The notes below the pieces were generated by a model. The model did not search any database and was not told the origin of the DNA. It saw nothing but the letters and a program-made list of their open reading frames with translations. The position numbers and the translations under genes are program-made. DNA of 44,917 nucleotides, from positions 1 through 44,917 of the forward strand of contig JBDTMF010000006.1 of assembly GCA_039934455.1 (NCBI GenBank). Reading direction: 5' to 3'. Positions 29,669 through 40,382 of this stretch are shown here, in pieces. Numbering within the stretch: position 1 is the stretch's first letter; every line of letters begins with the position of its first letter. Origin of the DNA: DASQFQ01 sp039934455 (GTDB lineage Bacteria > Actinomycetota > Thermoleophilia > Solirubrobacterales > Solirubrobacteraceae).

Positions 29669-31291
29669 CTAGAGCGACACGGCGCGGCCGGCGATGAAGC
29701 CGTCGGACGCCGCGATCTGATCCACCAGGTCCTGCGGCACGGGCGCGTCGGCGGTGACCGCCATCACGGCGACGTTGTCGCGGCGGCCGTCCTCGCCGGG
29801 CGGCGTGCGGCCGACCGCGGCCTGGGAGATGTTGATGCCGTGCTCGCCGAAGGCGGTGCCGACGCGGCCGACCATGCCGGGCAGGTCGGAGTAGCGGAAG
29901 AGCGCGAAGTGGGCGTCGTCGAGCTGGAGGTTGAAGCGCTGGCCCCAGGCCTCGAGGAGGTGCGGGCGGTGCAGCTGGCCGAGCGTGGTGCCGACGACGC
30001 GCGCGCGCTTGCCGCCGCTGACGATCGTGATGCGCACGAGGTCGGTGAAGTCGCGCGCCACGACCTCCTTGGTCTCCGCGACCTCGATCCCTCGCTCCTC
30101 GGCCAGCGAGGGGGCGTTGACGAGGTTCACCTCCTCCTCGGTGCGGCCGGCGAGCACGCCGTTGAGCGTCGCCAGCGTCAGCAGCCGGGTGTCCCGGTCC
30201 GCGAGGTGGCCGAGGTACTCGCACTCGACGCGCTCGACGCTCGAGCCCTCGGCCAGCGACATCGCGAGCCGCCCGAGGCGCTGCGCGAGCGGCAGGTAGG
30301 GCCCGAGCACCTCCATGTCCTCCGCGGAGACGGCGGGGATGTTGACGGCGGTCGAGACGACGCCGCCGGTGAGCGCGGCCACGACCTGCTCCGCGGTCTG
30401 GACGCCCGCGCGGTCCTGGGCCTCGGTGGTGGAGGCGCCGAGGTGCGGGGTCACGACGACGTTGTCGTAGCCGTCGAACAGCGGGTAGTCGGTGATCGGC
30501 TCGGCCGGGAAGACGTCGAGCGCCGCGCCGGCGACCTTGCCGGAGTCCAGCGCGTCCTTGAGCGCCTGGTCGACGAGCAGCTCGCCGCGGGCGCAGTTGA
30601 TGACGCGGACGCCGTCCTTCATCTGCGCGAACGCCTCGGCGTCGAGCCAGCCGCGCGTCTCGGCGGTCTTGGGCAGGTGGATGGTGATGAAGTCCGACTC
30701 GCGGTAGACGTCGGCGCTGGACTCGGCCTTCTCGACCCCGAGCTCGCGGAAGCGCTCGGAGGAGACGAACGGGTCGAAGGCGAGGACGCGCATGCCGAAG
30801 CCCTGGGCGCGGGCGGCCACGAGCTGGCCGATGCGGCCGAAGCCGAGCACGCCGAGCGTCTTCTCGTAGACCTCGACGCCGCCGAACTTCGAGCGCTCCC
30901 ACCTGCCGGCGGTGAGGCTGGCGTGCGCCTGCGGGATGTTGCGCGCCAGCGAGAGCATCAGGGCGACGGTGTGCTCGGCGGCCGCAACGATGTTGGACTG
31001 CGGGGCATTGGCGACGATGATGCCGCGCTTCGTGGCCGCCTCGACGTCGACGTTGTCGACGCCGATGCCGGCGCGGCCGATCACGCGCAGGTTGTCGGCA
31101 CGGTCGATCAGCTCGGCCGTCAGCCGTGTCGCCGAGCGAATGAGGATCCCGTGGTAGCCGCCGATGCGCTCCGCGAGCTCCTCGTCGGTCCAGTCGATCC
31201 CGACATCGACCGCGAAGCGCTCGCGCAACATGTTCACGCCGGCGTCGGCGATCTTCTCCTTGACGAGGACCTTGTACTGCTGCTCGAGCAC
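29669..31291 (-). CDS. serA: D-3-phosphoglycerate dehydrogenase, long form
   Basis: 540 residues from GTG 31291. NAD Rossmann motif LGVLGFGRIGQLVA, catalytic Arg in NCARGELLVD, Glu in DVFPAEP and His in TPHLGASTTEAQ are all present in residues about 145-300. Beyond residue 315 lie the allosteric substrate-binding domain and a C-terminal ACT domain (DLPGMVGRVGTAFGEHGIN, about 460-540). This is the long actinobacterial SerA type, feedback-inhibited by serine. It converts 3-phosphoglycerate to 3-phosphohydroxypyruvate, first step of serine synthesis. Its start shares one base with the aminotransferase stop (TAGTG), so the two form one operon. Confidence 0.94.
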   Translation of the reverse strand: MLEQQYKVLVKEKIADAGVNMLRERFAVDVGIDWTDEELAERIGGYHGILIRSATRLTAELIDRADNLRVIGRAGIGVDNVDVEAATKRGIIVANAPQSNIVAAAEHTVALMLSLARNIPQAHASLTAGRWERSKFGGVEVYEKTLGVLGFGRIGQLVAARAQGFGMRVLAFDPFVSSERFRELGVEKAESSADVYRESDFITIHLPKTAETRGWLDAEAFAQMKDGVRVINCARGELLVDQALKDALDSGKVAGAALDVFPAEPITDYPLFDGYDNVVVTPHLGASTTEAQDRAGVQTAEQVVAALTGGVVSTAVNIPAVSAEDMEVLGPYLPLAQRLGRLAMSLAEGSSVERVECEYLGHLADRDTRLLTLATLNGVLAGRTEEEVNLVNAPSLAEERGIEVAETKEVVARDFTDLVRITIVSGGKRARVVGTTLGQLHRPHLLEAWGQRFNLQLDDAHFALFRYSDLPGMVGRVGTAFGEHGINISQAAVGRTPPGEDGRRDNVAVMAVTADAPVPQDLVDQIAASDGFIAGRAVSL

Positions 31292-32463
31292 TAGTGAGCC
31301 GCGACGACGCCGGCATCGACGAAGACGCGCTGGGCGGCGCCCACGCCGGCCCCGTGCTCGACCTCGTAGCCGAGCTGGGACAGGGCCATCTCGAGCCCCG
31401 ACAGCGAGGTGAGGATGTCGAAGGCGCCGAAGTAGCCGCAGTGGGCGATCCGCAGGATGCGGCCCTTGAGCTGCTCCTGGCCGCCGTTGGCGGTGATGCC
31501 GAGCTTGCGCAGCGCGCCCGGGAGCTTGCCGCCGTCGATCGAGTCCGGCAGCTCCACGGCGGTCACGACGGTCGAGCGCTCGTCCGCGTCGCCGAAGACG
31601 TCGAGGCCGAGCGCCGCGGCGCCGGCGCGCGTGGCGCGGGCGAGCAGCGCATGACGGGCGAGCACGTCCTCGATGCCCTCCTCGCGGATCATGTCGAGCG
31701 CGATGTCGAGGCCGATGAACAGCGGCACGGCGGGCGTGAAGGGGCTGTTGCCCTTGGCCTGGGCCTTCGCGCTGGAGCCCCAGTCGAAGTAGTAGCGGCC
31801 GGTCGGGTTGGCGGCGGCGTACTCCAGCGCGCGCTCGGAGACCGAGGCGAAGCCGAGGCCGGGCGGGCACATCAGCGCCTTCTGCGAGCCGGCGACGACG
31901 ACGTCGATGCCCCATTCGTCCTGGCGCAGCTCGGCCGCGCCGAGGCCGGAGACGGCGTCGACGGCGAGGATCACGTCATGCGCGCTGGCGACCTCGGCGA
32001 TCGCCGCGACGTCGTGGACGATGCCCGTGGAGGTCTCGCTGAGCGTGGCGAAGACGACCTCGACGGCCCCGTTCTCGGTCAGCAGGCGGTCGATCTCGGC
32101 GGGGTCGAGGCGCTCGCCCCAGCCCGGCTCGTAGCGGATGGTCTCGCCCCCGAAGGCCTCGGTGAGCTCGATCCAGCGCTCGCCGAACTTGCCCGCGGCG
32201 CAGGCGAGCACCGGGGCGCCCGGGCGCACGAGGTTGGCGGCCGCGGACTCCATCCCGCCCGACCCGCTGGCGGCGAAGGCCAGCACCGGGTTCTCGGTCT
32301 GAAAGACGTAGGGCAGCTTGGCCAGCACCCGCTCATAGAGCTCGACGAACGCCGGGGCGCGGTGGTAGAGCATCGGCGCGGCCATCGCCTGGGAGACGGC
32401 GGGCGGCACCGGCGTCGGCCCGGCGGTCATCAGGTACTGCTTGACGAATGGATTCGGGGTCAC
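31291..32463 (-). CDS. class V aminotransferase, candidate phosphoserine transaminase
   Basis: 390 residues from GTG 32463. PLP-dependent fold type I, alanine-glyoxylate/serine-pyruvate aminotransferase subfamily: MTAGPTPVPPAV start block, ASGSGGMESAAANLV phosphate-binding region, DAVSGLGAAEL with the cofactor Asp, and PLP lysine Lys195 in GSQKALMCPPG. The family moves amino groups between Ala/Ser and glyoxylate/pyruvate. It lies directly upstream of serA with a one-base overlap, and no SerC is seen in this window. In several lineages such an enzyme supplies the phosphoserine aminotransferase step, so it may be SerC-equivalent here. The true substrate needs biochemical proof. Confidence 0.85.
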   Translation of the reverse strand: MTPNPFVKQYLMTAGPTPVPPAVSQAMAAPMLYHRAPAFVELYERVLAKLPYVFQTENPVLAFAASGSGGMESAAANLVRPGAPVLACAAGKFGERWIELTEAFGGETIRYEPGWGERLDPAEIDRLLTENGAVEVVFATLSETSTGIVHDVAAIAEVASAHDVILAVDAVSGLGAAELRQDEWGIDVVVAGSQKALMCPPGLGFASVSERALEYAAANPTGRYYFDWGSSAKAQAKGNSPFTPAVPLFIGLDIALDMIREEGIEDVLARHALLARATRAGAAALGLDVFGDADERSTVVTAVELPDSIDGGKLPGALRKLGITANGGQEQLKGRILRIAHCGYFGAFDILTSLSGLEMALSQLGYEVEHGAGVGAAQRVFVDAGVVAAH

Positions 32464-32471
32464 GCGCGAAG

Positions 32472-32477
32472 AGGTTA
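32472..32477 (-). promoter_or_regulatory. -10 box of the aminotransferase-serA unit (leaderless)
   Basis: TAACCT on the minus strand ends eight bases before GTG 32463, and overlaps the stop codon of the upstream DUF4190-like gene. No Shine-Dalgarno precedes the GTG. Confidence 0.5.
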
Positions 32478-32897
32478 GCCGCCCGCCCGTCGCTGTCGTT
32501 GGAGCTCGTTCTCGAGGTTCCGCTGGAGCTCGTCGACGGAGAAGCCGGCAGCGATCAGGACGATCCAGACGAGCGCCGCGAGCGCGCTCAGCGCGATCGC
32601 CGCGATCGCCAGGACGAGGCCGGCCCTGCGCTGGCCGCCGCGCACGTCGATGCGCGCCCTGGTGGCACAGATCCAGCCGCTGATCCCGAGCGGCAGCGAG
32701 AACGGGAACGAGAGCCCGAGCGATAGCACGAGCAGGGCGATGCTCGAGATCGCGCATACGATCGCTGCGATCGCCAGCCCGTTCGTGCCCTGCTCGGCCG
32801 GCCCGCGGACGAAGACCGGGCCCTGGGGGGGCTCGGGCGGCTGCGGCGGGCCGGGGGCCTGCGGCGGCAGCCAGCCGCCGGGGAGGTGGTCGGCCAT
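32475..32897 (-). CDS. DUF4190-like small membrane protein
   Basis: 140 residues. A Pro-rich cytoplasmic N-terminus (PPQAPGPPQPPEPPQGP, residues about 11-27) is followed by NGLAIAAIVCAISSIALLVL and a second hydrophobic hairpin arm (AGLVLAIAAIALSALAALVW), then a charged tail (DELQRNLENELQRQRR). This is the layout of DUF4190 proteins, widespread in Actinobacteria and of unknown function. Either ATG 32897 or the GTG immediately before it could be the start; CACAAT sits six bases upstream of the GTG as a possible -10. Its stop overlaps the promoter of the next gene. Confidence 0.7.
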   Translation of the reverse strand: MADHLPGGWLPPQAPGPPQPPEPPQGPVFVRGPAEQGTNGLAIAAIVCAISSIALLVLSLGLSFPFSLPLGISGWICATRARIDVRGGQRRAGLVLAIAAIALSALAALVWIVLIAAGFSVDELQRNLENELQRQRRAGG

Positions 32898-32946
32898 CAC
32901 CGGATTGTGCCAAGCGGGACCTCTGGTGCTGCCCGCCCCTGAGCTC

Positions 32947-33936
32947 CTAGAACTCGGTCTCGATCCAGTCCATCATCGAGCGCAGCTCCTTGCCCTCGCG
33001 CTCGACCTGGTGGTCGGCCTCCTCCTTGCGCATGCGCTGGAAGTTCTCCTGGCCCGCCCGGTTCTCGGCGATCCACTCGCGGGCGAACTCGCCCGACTGG
33101 ATCTCGCCGAGGATGTCCTTCATCGCCTGGCGCGTCTCCGCGCCGATGATGCGCTTGCCGCGCGTGAGGTCGCCGTACTCGGCGGTGTTGGAGATCGAGT
33201 AGCGCATCCCGGTGATGCCCTTCTCGTACATCAGGTCGACGATCAGCTTCAGCTCGTGCAGGCACTCGAAGTACGCGAGCTTGGGGTCGTAGCCCGCCTC
33301 GACGAGCGTCTCGTAGCCCGCCTTGACGAGCTCGGAGACGCCGCCGCAGAGCACGGCCTGCTCGCCGAACAGGTCGGTCTCGGTCTCGTCCTTGAAGGTC
33401 GTCTCGATCACGCCGGCGCGGGTGCAGCCGATGGCGCGGGCGTAGGCGAGCGTCAGCGGCTTGGCCGTGCCGGTCGCGTCCTGCTGGATCGCGATCAGCC
33501 CCGGGACGCCGCGCGCCTCGACGTACTGGCGGCGCACGAGGTGGCCGGGGCCCTTCGGCGCGACGAGGCCGACGTCAACCTCCGCGGGCGGCTCGATCTC
33601 GTTGAAGTGGATCGAGAAGCCGTGGCCGAACAGCAGCAGGTTGCCGGGCGCGACGCCGTCGGCGATCTCGCTGCGCCAGACCTCGCCGTGCTTCTCGTCG
33701 GGCAGCAGGACCATGACGATGTCACCGCGCGAGGCGGCGTCGGCGAGGCCGGTGACCTCGAGCCCGGCGGCGCGCGCCTTCTCGACCGAGGCCGAGCCCT
33801 CGCGCAGGCCGACCACGACGTCGACCCCCGAGTCCTTGAGGTTGAGCGAGTGCGCGTGTCCCTGGGAGCCGTAGCCCAGGATCGCGACGGTCTTGCCGTC
33901 GAGGAGGGAGAGATCTGCGTCGTCGTCGTAGAGCAC
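32947..33936 (-). CDS. ilvC: ketol-acid reductoisomerase, class I
   Basis: 329 residues, class I length. N-terminal NADPH Rossmann motif VAILGYGSQGHAHSLNL (residues about 17-33) and a C-terminal knotted domain with DLFGEQAVLCGGVSELV and YFECLHELKLIVDLMY supply the metal-binding acidic residues. It converts 2-acetolactate or 2-aceto-2-hydroxybutyrate to the dihydroxy acids in valine, leucine and isoleucine synthesis. GTG 33936 has a TAGCCT box seven bases before it. ilvBN is not in the window, so ilvC is transcribed apart from acetolactate synthase here, unlike in many Actinobacteria. Confidence 0.96.
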   Translation of the reverse strand: MLYDDDADLSLLDGKTVAILGYGSQGHAHSLNLKDSGVDVVVGLREGSASVEKARAAGLEVTGLADAASRGDIVMVLLPDEKHGEVWRSEIADGVAPGNLLLFGHGFSIHFNEIEPPAEVDVGLVAPKGPGHLVRRQYVEARGVPGLIAIQQDATGTAKPLTLAYARAIGCTRAGVIETTFKDETETDLFGEQAVLCGGVSELVKAGYETLVEAGYDPKLAYFECLHELKLIVDLMYEKGITGMRYSISNTAEYGDLTRGKRIIGAETRQAMKDILGEIQSGEFAREWIAENRAGQENFQRMRKEEADHQVEREGKELRSMMDWIETEF

Positions 33937-33943
33937 GGCGGGC

Positions 33944-33949
33944 AGGCTA
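33944..33949 (-). promoter_or_regulatory. -10 box of ilvC (leaderless)
   Basis: TAGCCT on the minus strand ends seven bases before GTG 33936. The same hexamer at the same spacing precedes menE. No leader peptide precedes ilvC, in contrast to leuA. Confidence 0.5.
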
Positions 33950-33966
33950 CTGAACGGCCGCGGCCG

Positions 33967-34809
33967 CTACGCCGCGGCCCACGCCGCCCAGGTCCGCGCC
34001 GGCAGCGCGAGCGAGCCGTCCTCCAGCACGAACGGGAGCGCCGCTTCGCGCAGCGTCCCGAGGACGTCCTCGCGCTCGGCCGCGTCGAGCCCGTCAAGCG
34101 CGTCGCGGAAGCGGGTGGAGAGGGCACGCTGGGTCCCGATCCAATCGTCGAAGGAGGGGTAGGCGAAGATGAAGTCGACGACGTCGACCTCGTGCTCGCC
34201 GAAGCCGGCGCCGTCCAGCCGCTCCTCGATGACGCCGGCGCGCGCCCAGGCGAACTGGCCCGGGGCGTCGGGGTCCGGGCGCTCCATGTGGCCGCGGCGG
34301 ACGAGCTCTGCGGTCGGGATCGACGCCCACGGGTTCTCGGTCGGGGACGTCCACGCCGCCAGCGCGACGCGCGCGTCCGGGCGCAGGATGCGGCGCGTCT
34401 CGCGCAGCGCGGCCTCGCCGTCGGCCATCAGCATGTAGCCCCAGCGGCACAGCACCCCGTCGAGCGAGGCGGCGGGCTGGTCGATCGACTCGGCGTCGAT
34501 CTGGCGGAAGCGGACGTTGGTGATCCCGAGCCGCTCCGCGCGGGCCTGCGCCACGGTGATCATCTCGGGCACGAAGTCCGAGGAGATGAGCGTGCCGCCG
34601 GGCTCGATCTGCTCGGCGGCGAGGAAGCCGACCTCCCCGGTGCCCGCCGCCAGCTCGAGCACCTCGTGGCCGGGCTGGAGGTCGAGCGCGTCGACCATCC
34701 ACACCGACACGCCCATCGTCACGGCGGCCATGCGCTCCGCCTGCTCGCCCCAGCCGCGGGCCTGCGCGCCCCAGCGGACGCGGCTCTCCTTGCGGTAGTC
34801 GTCGCTCAT
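33967..34809 (-). CDS. UbiE/class I SAM-dependent methyltransferase
   Basis: 280 residues from ATG 34809. Motif I HEVLELAAGTGEVGFLAAEQ (residues about 48-67), post-I acidic residue in LISSDFVPEMI, motif II region LDGVLCRWGYMLMAD, and motif III ILRPDARVALAAW. The SAM fold is complete; the C-terminal 100 residues form the variable substrate part with Trp/Phe-rich VDVVDFIFAYPSFDDWI. It may act on a small molecule or quinone-like substrate, unknown. The start is 13 bases after the RHS stop codon on the same strand; TATCGC seven bases upstream is an imperfect -10, so it may be independently transcribed. Confidence 0.85.
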   Translation of the reverse strand: MSDDYRKESRVRWGAQARGWGEQAERMAAVTMGVSVWMVDALDLQPGHEVLELAAGTGEVGFLAAEQIEPGGTLISSDFVPEMITVAQARAERLGITNVRFRQIDAESIDQPAASLDGVLCRWGYMLMADGEAALRETRRILRPDARVALAAWTSPTENPWASIPTAELVRRGHMERPDPDAPGQFAWARAGVIEERLDGAGFGEHEVDVVDFIFAYPSFDDWIGTQRALSTRFRDALDGLDAAEREDVLGTLREAALPFVLEDGSLALPARTWAAWAAA

Positions 34810-37738
34810 ACCCGGAGCGATATCAGAACTGGGCGCAGGCCTTGACCGCGATCTTGCCTTCGATCTTCGTGCCCCAGGCTCCGTCCTTCACCTTGGGGTT
34901 GGCGCGCACACCCTGGGAGTTGACGTCCTCCCACCCGCTCCCGCTGAGCTGTGCGGACTTCGCGCCGGTCGTGTCGATGCCCGCGTTGGCCCCGAGGTAC
35001 GCGACGCCGACCTTGGCCGAGCCGACCACGTCACCGCAGTCGATGTCGACCGACAGGCCGAGTGTCCCGTTCACCGGGCCCCACTTCCCAGTGATCTCCG
35101 CGACCACGGTGGCGCTCGTCTCCGCCACATCACCCTGGGGATCGAAGTCGAGGCCGCCGCCGGCTCCGATGCCGAACTCGCCGCAGGCCGAGCTCTTCCC
35201 GTTGATGAAGTCGTGGCAGAGGGAGAGCCCGGCGCCGGGCCCGTCGTAGAAGCTGAACCCGAGGCAGATGAGGCCGGTGGGATCGCGATGGCCCACCGGG
35301 TCCGAGCCGGCGTAGGCGTAGAGGTTGATCGGGCTGCCGCGGAGGAAGGACGGGTCGCGGGCGGTGAACCGCCCCGAGGCCGGGTCGTAGTCGCGCAGGC
35401 CGAAGCGGACGAGCCCGGTCACCGGGTCAGCGAGCCCGCCGCCGAACCCGATCGGCAGCTCGTAGCCCGGCGCGCTGTCGGACTGCAGGTTGCCGAAGCT
35501 GTCATAGGCGAGGCGCTTGAGCACGGTGCCGTCGGCGGAGAAGACCACCTTCGGCGTCCCGGCCTGGTCGGAGCCGACGTAGGAGCGCACGCCCCCGCGC
35601 TCGAGCGCCACCAGCGCATCCGAGTCGTCGTAGAAGTAGCGCGTCAGGTCGCCCGCGGCGGTCCGCGAGGCGGTGACCGCGAACGCGTTGGTGGGGTCGC
35701 CGTAGAAGTACTGCTCCGTCGCGCCACCCTTGGTGCGCGCCGTCCGGCGGCCGAGCGCGTCGTAGGCGTAGGTCACGGTCTGCCCGCCGACGGTCGCCGA
35801 CAGCAGGTCGCCCGAGGGGCTGGAGTCGAACGCGTCGGCGCCGCGATGGGTCATGAAGCCGTCCAGGTCGACCGTGTAGTCGGTCGATCCCTGCTGCGTG
35901 ATCCGATCGCCGTCGTCGTAGATCGCGGTCTGCGCGGTGCCCGTGTCGCGGGTCGTGCGGTTGCCGTTGGCGTCGTAGGCGTAGGACTCGACGGTGGCCG
36001 CCCCGTCCTTGACCGTCTTGAGCTGGCCGGTGTCGTCGTAGGCGTAGTCGAGCGTGGTGGTCGTGGCGCCCACCTTCTCCTTGCGCTGCTTGACGCGGCC
36101 TCGCGAGTCATAGGTCAGGTCGGACTGATACGGCGTGTCGGCGCCGAGGGCGAGCTTGCGCTTGGCCAGGCGGCCGGCCCCGTCGTAGCCGAAGCTCGCA
36201 GCCAGCGTGCCGTCCGCCATGGCGCTCACAGCGCCGCCACCGCCGGCGTGCGTGAGCGTGAACGGTCCGTAGGTCGTGAGGCGCCCGTCGTCGTCGTAGG
36301 CGAACGCCGTGGTCGCGCTGTCGGCGCCGCTGGTCAGCGATGTGCTCGTGAGCTGCAGCTCCGGCCCCGTGGTGAAGTCGAAGCGGGCGTCGGCGGGGCC
36401 GGACTGCTCGAACGCGGTCGGCAGCAGCCCGTCGTAGGACAGCTTCAGCGTCTGCGCGGCGCCGCCGTCGGGCGTGCGCGTGAGAGTGCTGGGCCGCTCC
36501 TCGCCCGCCGCGAAGGCGATCGCGTCGCTCTCCGCTCCGTAGTCCGTCGACGTCTCACGGCCCGCGGCGTCATAGCCGGGATCTCGCTTGGCGCCGCTCG
36601 GGAACGTGAAGAGCTCGAGCGCGCTGTCGTCGTTCCATGCCTGCCGGTAGCCCGCGCCGGTGAGCGGCGGGGCGAACGCCGTCGGCCGGCCGGAGGCGTC
36701 GAAGCTGAAGGCATGGACCTTGCCGCTCGGCATGGTCGTCGAGGCGAGCAGCCCGTCGGCGCCGTAGGCGTACCGGTAGACATGGCCACCGGGGAAGTGG
36801 CGCTCGGTCACCCGGTCGGCGGCGTCGTAGGCGTAGGTCTCCGACGCGCCACCGGCATCGGTCCCGCTGACGAGACGATTGCGCGTGTCGTAGGCGTAGC
36901 TGAGGTGCTGGTCGCCCTGGGTGAGCGAGGCGAGCCGCCCCCTGGCGTCGTACGCGAGGGCGATCGGCGCGAGCGGGGAGCTCGGGGCCGTGTCGGGCTC
37001 GACGCCGATGACGCGGCCCTTCGCGTCGAGGGTCGTCACGGTCTCCAGCCCCTCGGCGGACGTCGACGTGATCGTCCGGTCGGTCGCGTCGTAGTCGATC
37101 TGCGACTGCTGGCCGGCGCCGGCGGGCGCGCCCTTGCGCGTGACGGTCGTGTGGATCCCCCCGGCGCTGAGCGGGTCGGCGGGGTCGGTGAGCGTCGCCG
37201 TCCGCGTGATCTCGGTGATGTCGCGCTTGCCGGCCGGCGTGACGATCGTCTCGGAGGCCGGCAACGGCGCGGCCATCCCCCAACGCGGATCGGCGCCGAG
37301 CACGGTCGTGGTCTCGGTGCCGTCGGGGTCGGTGACGACGCGGGTGCCGTCGGCCTTGACCACCAGCGTCGTCTTCGCGCCGCTCGGTCGCTCGATGATG
37401 CGCCGCCGCGATCCGTCGCCGACCGCCTCGGTGGTGAAGCGCGAGACGCGCCCCTCGCCGCTCGTCAGCTCGACGGTGACGCCGGTGTCGGTCTCGGTGC
37501 GGTGGAGCGTCCGGTCTGCGCCGGCGGCGCTGTGCGCCTCGGCCAGCCGGCCGAGCGCGTCGTAGCCGTAGGTCGAGGTGCGGTCTCCGGGGAGCGTGAA
37601 GCTCGTGAGCAGGCCGCCGCCGTCGTCGCCGATCGCGGTCGGCTCGCCCGCCGGGTCGGTGATCGAGTCCAGGCGCCCGCCGGCGTCCAGGCCGAGCGTC
37701 GTGCGCTGGCCGCCCGGCGCGACGATCGCCTGCGCGCG

Positions 37739-37740
37739 CC
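37739..37740 (-). other. frameshift site 2 in the RHS gene
   Basis: On the coding strand the frame reads Asp-Ser-Gly-Gly and then falls out of phase within GGCGGCGCGC. One extra G (GGCGGG-CGC) restores R-A-Q-A-I-V-A-P-G-G-Q in the downstream frame. Break is at the homopolymer G run. Confidence 0.75.
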
Positions 37741-40379
37741 GCCGGAGTCGCGCTCGATCTCGACCCGGTTCCCGTTCCCGTCGACGGCCGCCGTCAGCCG
37801 CTTGTGGCTGTTGTACTCGAACTGCCAGCGCACGGCGCCGGTCAGCCCGTCGAGCGTCTTCAGGTGGCGGCCGAGCGCGTCGAACACGTAGGCCTCGCTC
37901 CCGTCGGGCGACGGGATCACCTGCGTGCCGGGGGCGAAGCCGGGCAGGGCCGGGCGGATCTGGCGCACCTGCAGGCGCCCGTCGCCGATCAGCAGCGAGC
38001 CGTCGGGGAGTGCCTCGAGCCCCTCGGAGTTGGACTCGATCAGCGCGCCCATCGCCGGCTCGCCCTCCTTGCCGAAGCACGAGGTGCAGCCCGTCGGCGC
38101 CGTCGTCCGGCCGGCCACGGGCTGGATGACGCCCTCCTGGTCGATGCGGAAGATCTTCACGTCGCTGCCGTCGCTGGAGAAGTCGTTGGCGCGGACATAG
38201 ACGGTCCCGTCGCGCGCCAGCACCACCTTGTAGGGGTCGCCGACGATCGAGGACAGCGCGGGCTTGCCGTGCTGCAGGACGCCCGAGGCGCCGGTGCCCG
38301 CGATCCGCTTGAGGATCCCGTCGGGCCCGATCCGCTGGACGGGCCGCGCGGTCGGGTCGGCGAGGTAGAGGCTGCCGTCGGGCGCGGCCGCGATGCCGGT
38401 GACGAGGCCGAGGTTCTGCTGGGTCGCGGGCTCGCCGGCGCCGAGGTCCTGGTCGTCGGCCGCGTTGTCGGTCCCGCCGCCCGCGACGCGCGTGACGATC
38501 CCCGCGGGGCTGACCCGGCGCACGACCGCCTTGTTGCCGTTGGTGCGGCCCGAGCGCTCGGAGAAGTAGACGCTGCCGTCCGGGCCGACCTCGATGTCCT
38601 GGGGATCGAAGATCTTGGCGGCCGAGGCAGGCCCGCCGTCGCCGTTGACCCCGACCGGCGTGCTCGAGGCGTACGGGACACCGGCGATCGTCGAGAGCGT
38701 CCCTCCCGGGGTGATCTTGCGGATGTAGCCGACCGAGCTGCCGCCGGTGGCGGCGAAGTAGACGGTGCCGTCGGGCGCGACCGCCAGCCCCGCGACGCTC
38801 TGGCCCAGGATCGCGCCGGCCGCGGGCCCGCCGTCGCCGGAGGGCTCGCCGCGGGTCGGGCAGTCGGTGGCGGGCGGGTCGGCGGCCGGGTCGCAGGCGC
38901 GGCCGGCGATCAACCGCAGGTCGCCGTCGGGCGTCTGGCGCCAGATGTCGTTCTGGTTGAGGTAGGAGAGGCCGTAGATGCTCCCGTCGGGCCCGACCGC
39001 GATGTCGGTCAGGTAGTCGAGGTTCACAGAGGTGCCCTTGCGCGGCGTCGGGCTCGGGAACGGACCGCCGAAGCCGCCCAAGACGTTGTGGAGCACCGGG
39101 CCGAGCGGATCGGCGCGGATCGTGGACCCGTCGCCCTTGTGGACGACCTTCTCCTGCGGGTCGTAGCCGTGGTGGACGCTGAGCGTGAGGCCGCCGAGGC
39201 CGTCCACCCCTTCGGCGTCCCACGGCCCGAGCGGGCGCTCGACGGTCGAGCGCGACAGGATCCCGCAGAAGAAGTGCTGGCGCTTGCCCGCGTCGCCGCT
39301 CAGCCACGGGTTCTGGTTGCCGCAGTAGGGAGCGCCGTTGAACGTGTCGGAGTCGGAGAACTCCGCGAAGCTCGTGTCGAAGTCGTCCTGGGCGTCGTAG
39401 TAGTTGAACTCGTAGACGTAGATGACGCGCACGGTCGCCGTCGGCCGGCCCTGGACCGCGCGGCCGTAGGCGTCCTTGCCGTCCCACGCGAACGTGTAGC
39501 TCAGGCCGGGCGTGATGTCGTCCATGCCGTCGCAGAAGCCCGGGTTGCCGGCCCACTGGCCCTGGTCGCACCACCGGTGCTCGAAGTGGCGGCCCGCGAC
39601 GTCGACCTCGAGGTCGACCCCCTTCAGACGGTCCGGCAGCGTGCCGGCGGCGGTGATCGGGATCTCTAGCTGCTGTCCGGCCTTGTAGCCGGGCGCCCGG
39701 TTGGAGCTGTAGTCCAGCGTCGCGGTCGTCCCGGTGAGCGGGATCTCCTCGCCCAGCGTCTGCGTCTCGCAGGAGATGATCGAGCCCGGCTTCTTGCACG
39801 GGTCAGACGGCTCCTTCGCCTGCGCCTGGAAGTCCTTGAGCGGCGGGGGCTTGGCGCCGGGCGGCGGCCCGTAGGGCCAGTTGTGGTCCCACGGCGTGAA
39901 GTGGTCGATGGGGACGCGCCAGAGCTCGTCGCCCGGGTTGTAGAGGCTCGCGAGGCGCGCGCGCTCGACGTCGTCGATCGTGAGGCCGCCGGCTCCCTCG
40001 AGGTCGGCCTTGCCGTCCGTCTCGGAGGCGATCCTGATCACGCGGCCGTTGTGCTCCGGGACCCACTCGCCGCGGTCGCGGTCGTAGGAGGCGGTCGGGA
40101 CGGGCCCGCCGACCGGCGCGCCGATGAAGTTCTGCGTGTAGTCGATGACCGGCTTGGAGAAGCGCACGCTCTTCGCGCCCGCGGTGAGCGCCTGGTCGAC
40201 CGTGAACTCCGCCGCGTAGGTCGGGCCGACGTTGCCCGGCATCGTCCCGGGCAGCCCCTCTGGCACGCCGCCGGGGTACTCGGTGATCCGCACGTCGAGG
40301 TTGCCGAGGGCCTGCGTCGACCCGTTCGGCAGCTCCATCGTCGCGTCGTCGCCGGCTCGGAACAGCAGCGTCGAGGGCG

Positions 40380-40382
40380 CCC
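40380..40382 (-). other. frameshift site 1 in the RHS gene
   Basis: On the coding strand the frame reads P-P-N-G-G then shifts within GGCGGGCGCC. One extra G (GGGG) restores A-P-S-T-L-L-F-R-A-G-D-D. The context closely resembles site 2, and the shift direction is the same. Confidence 0.75.

Noticed and set aside
33967..34809. Methyltransferase as immunity protein of the RHS protein
   Set aside because: It has complete SAM-binding motifs and a full-length UbiE-like fold; immunity proteins are usually small and not of this family. Adjacency alone is not enough.
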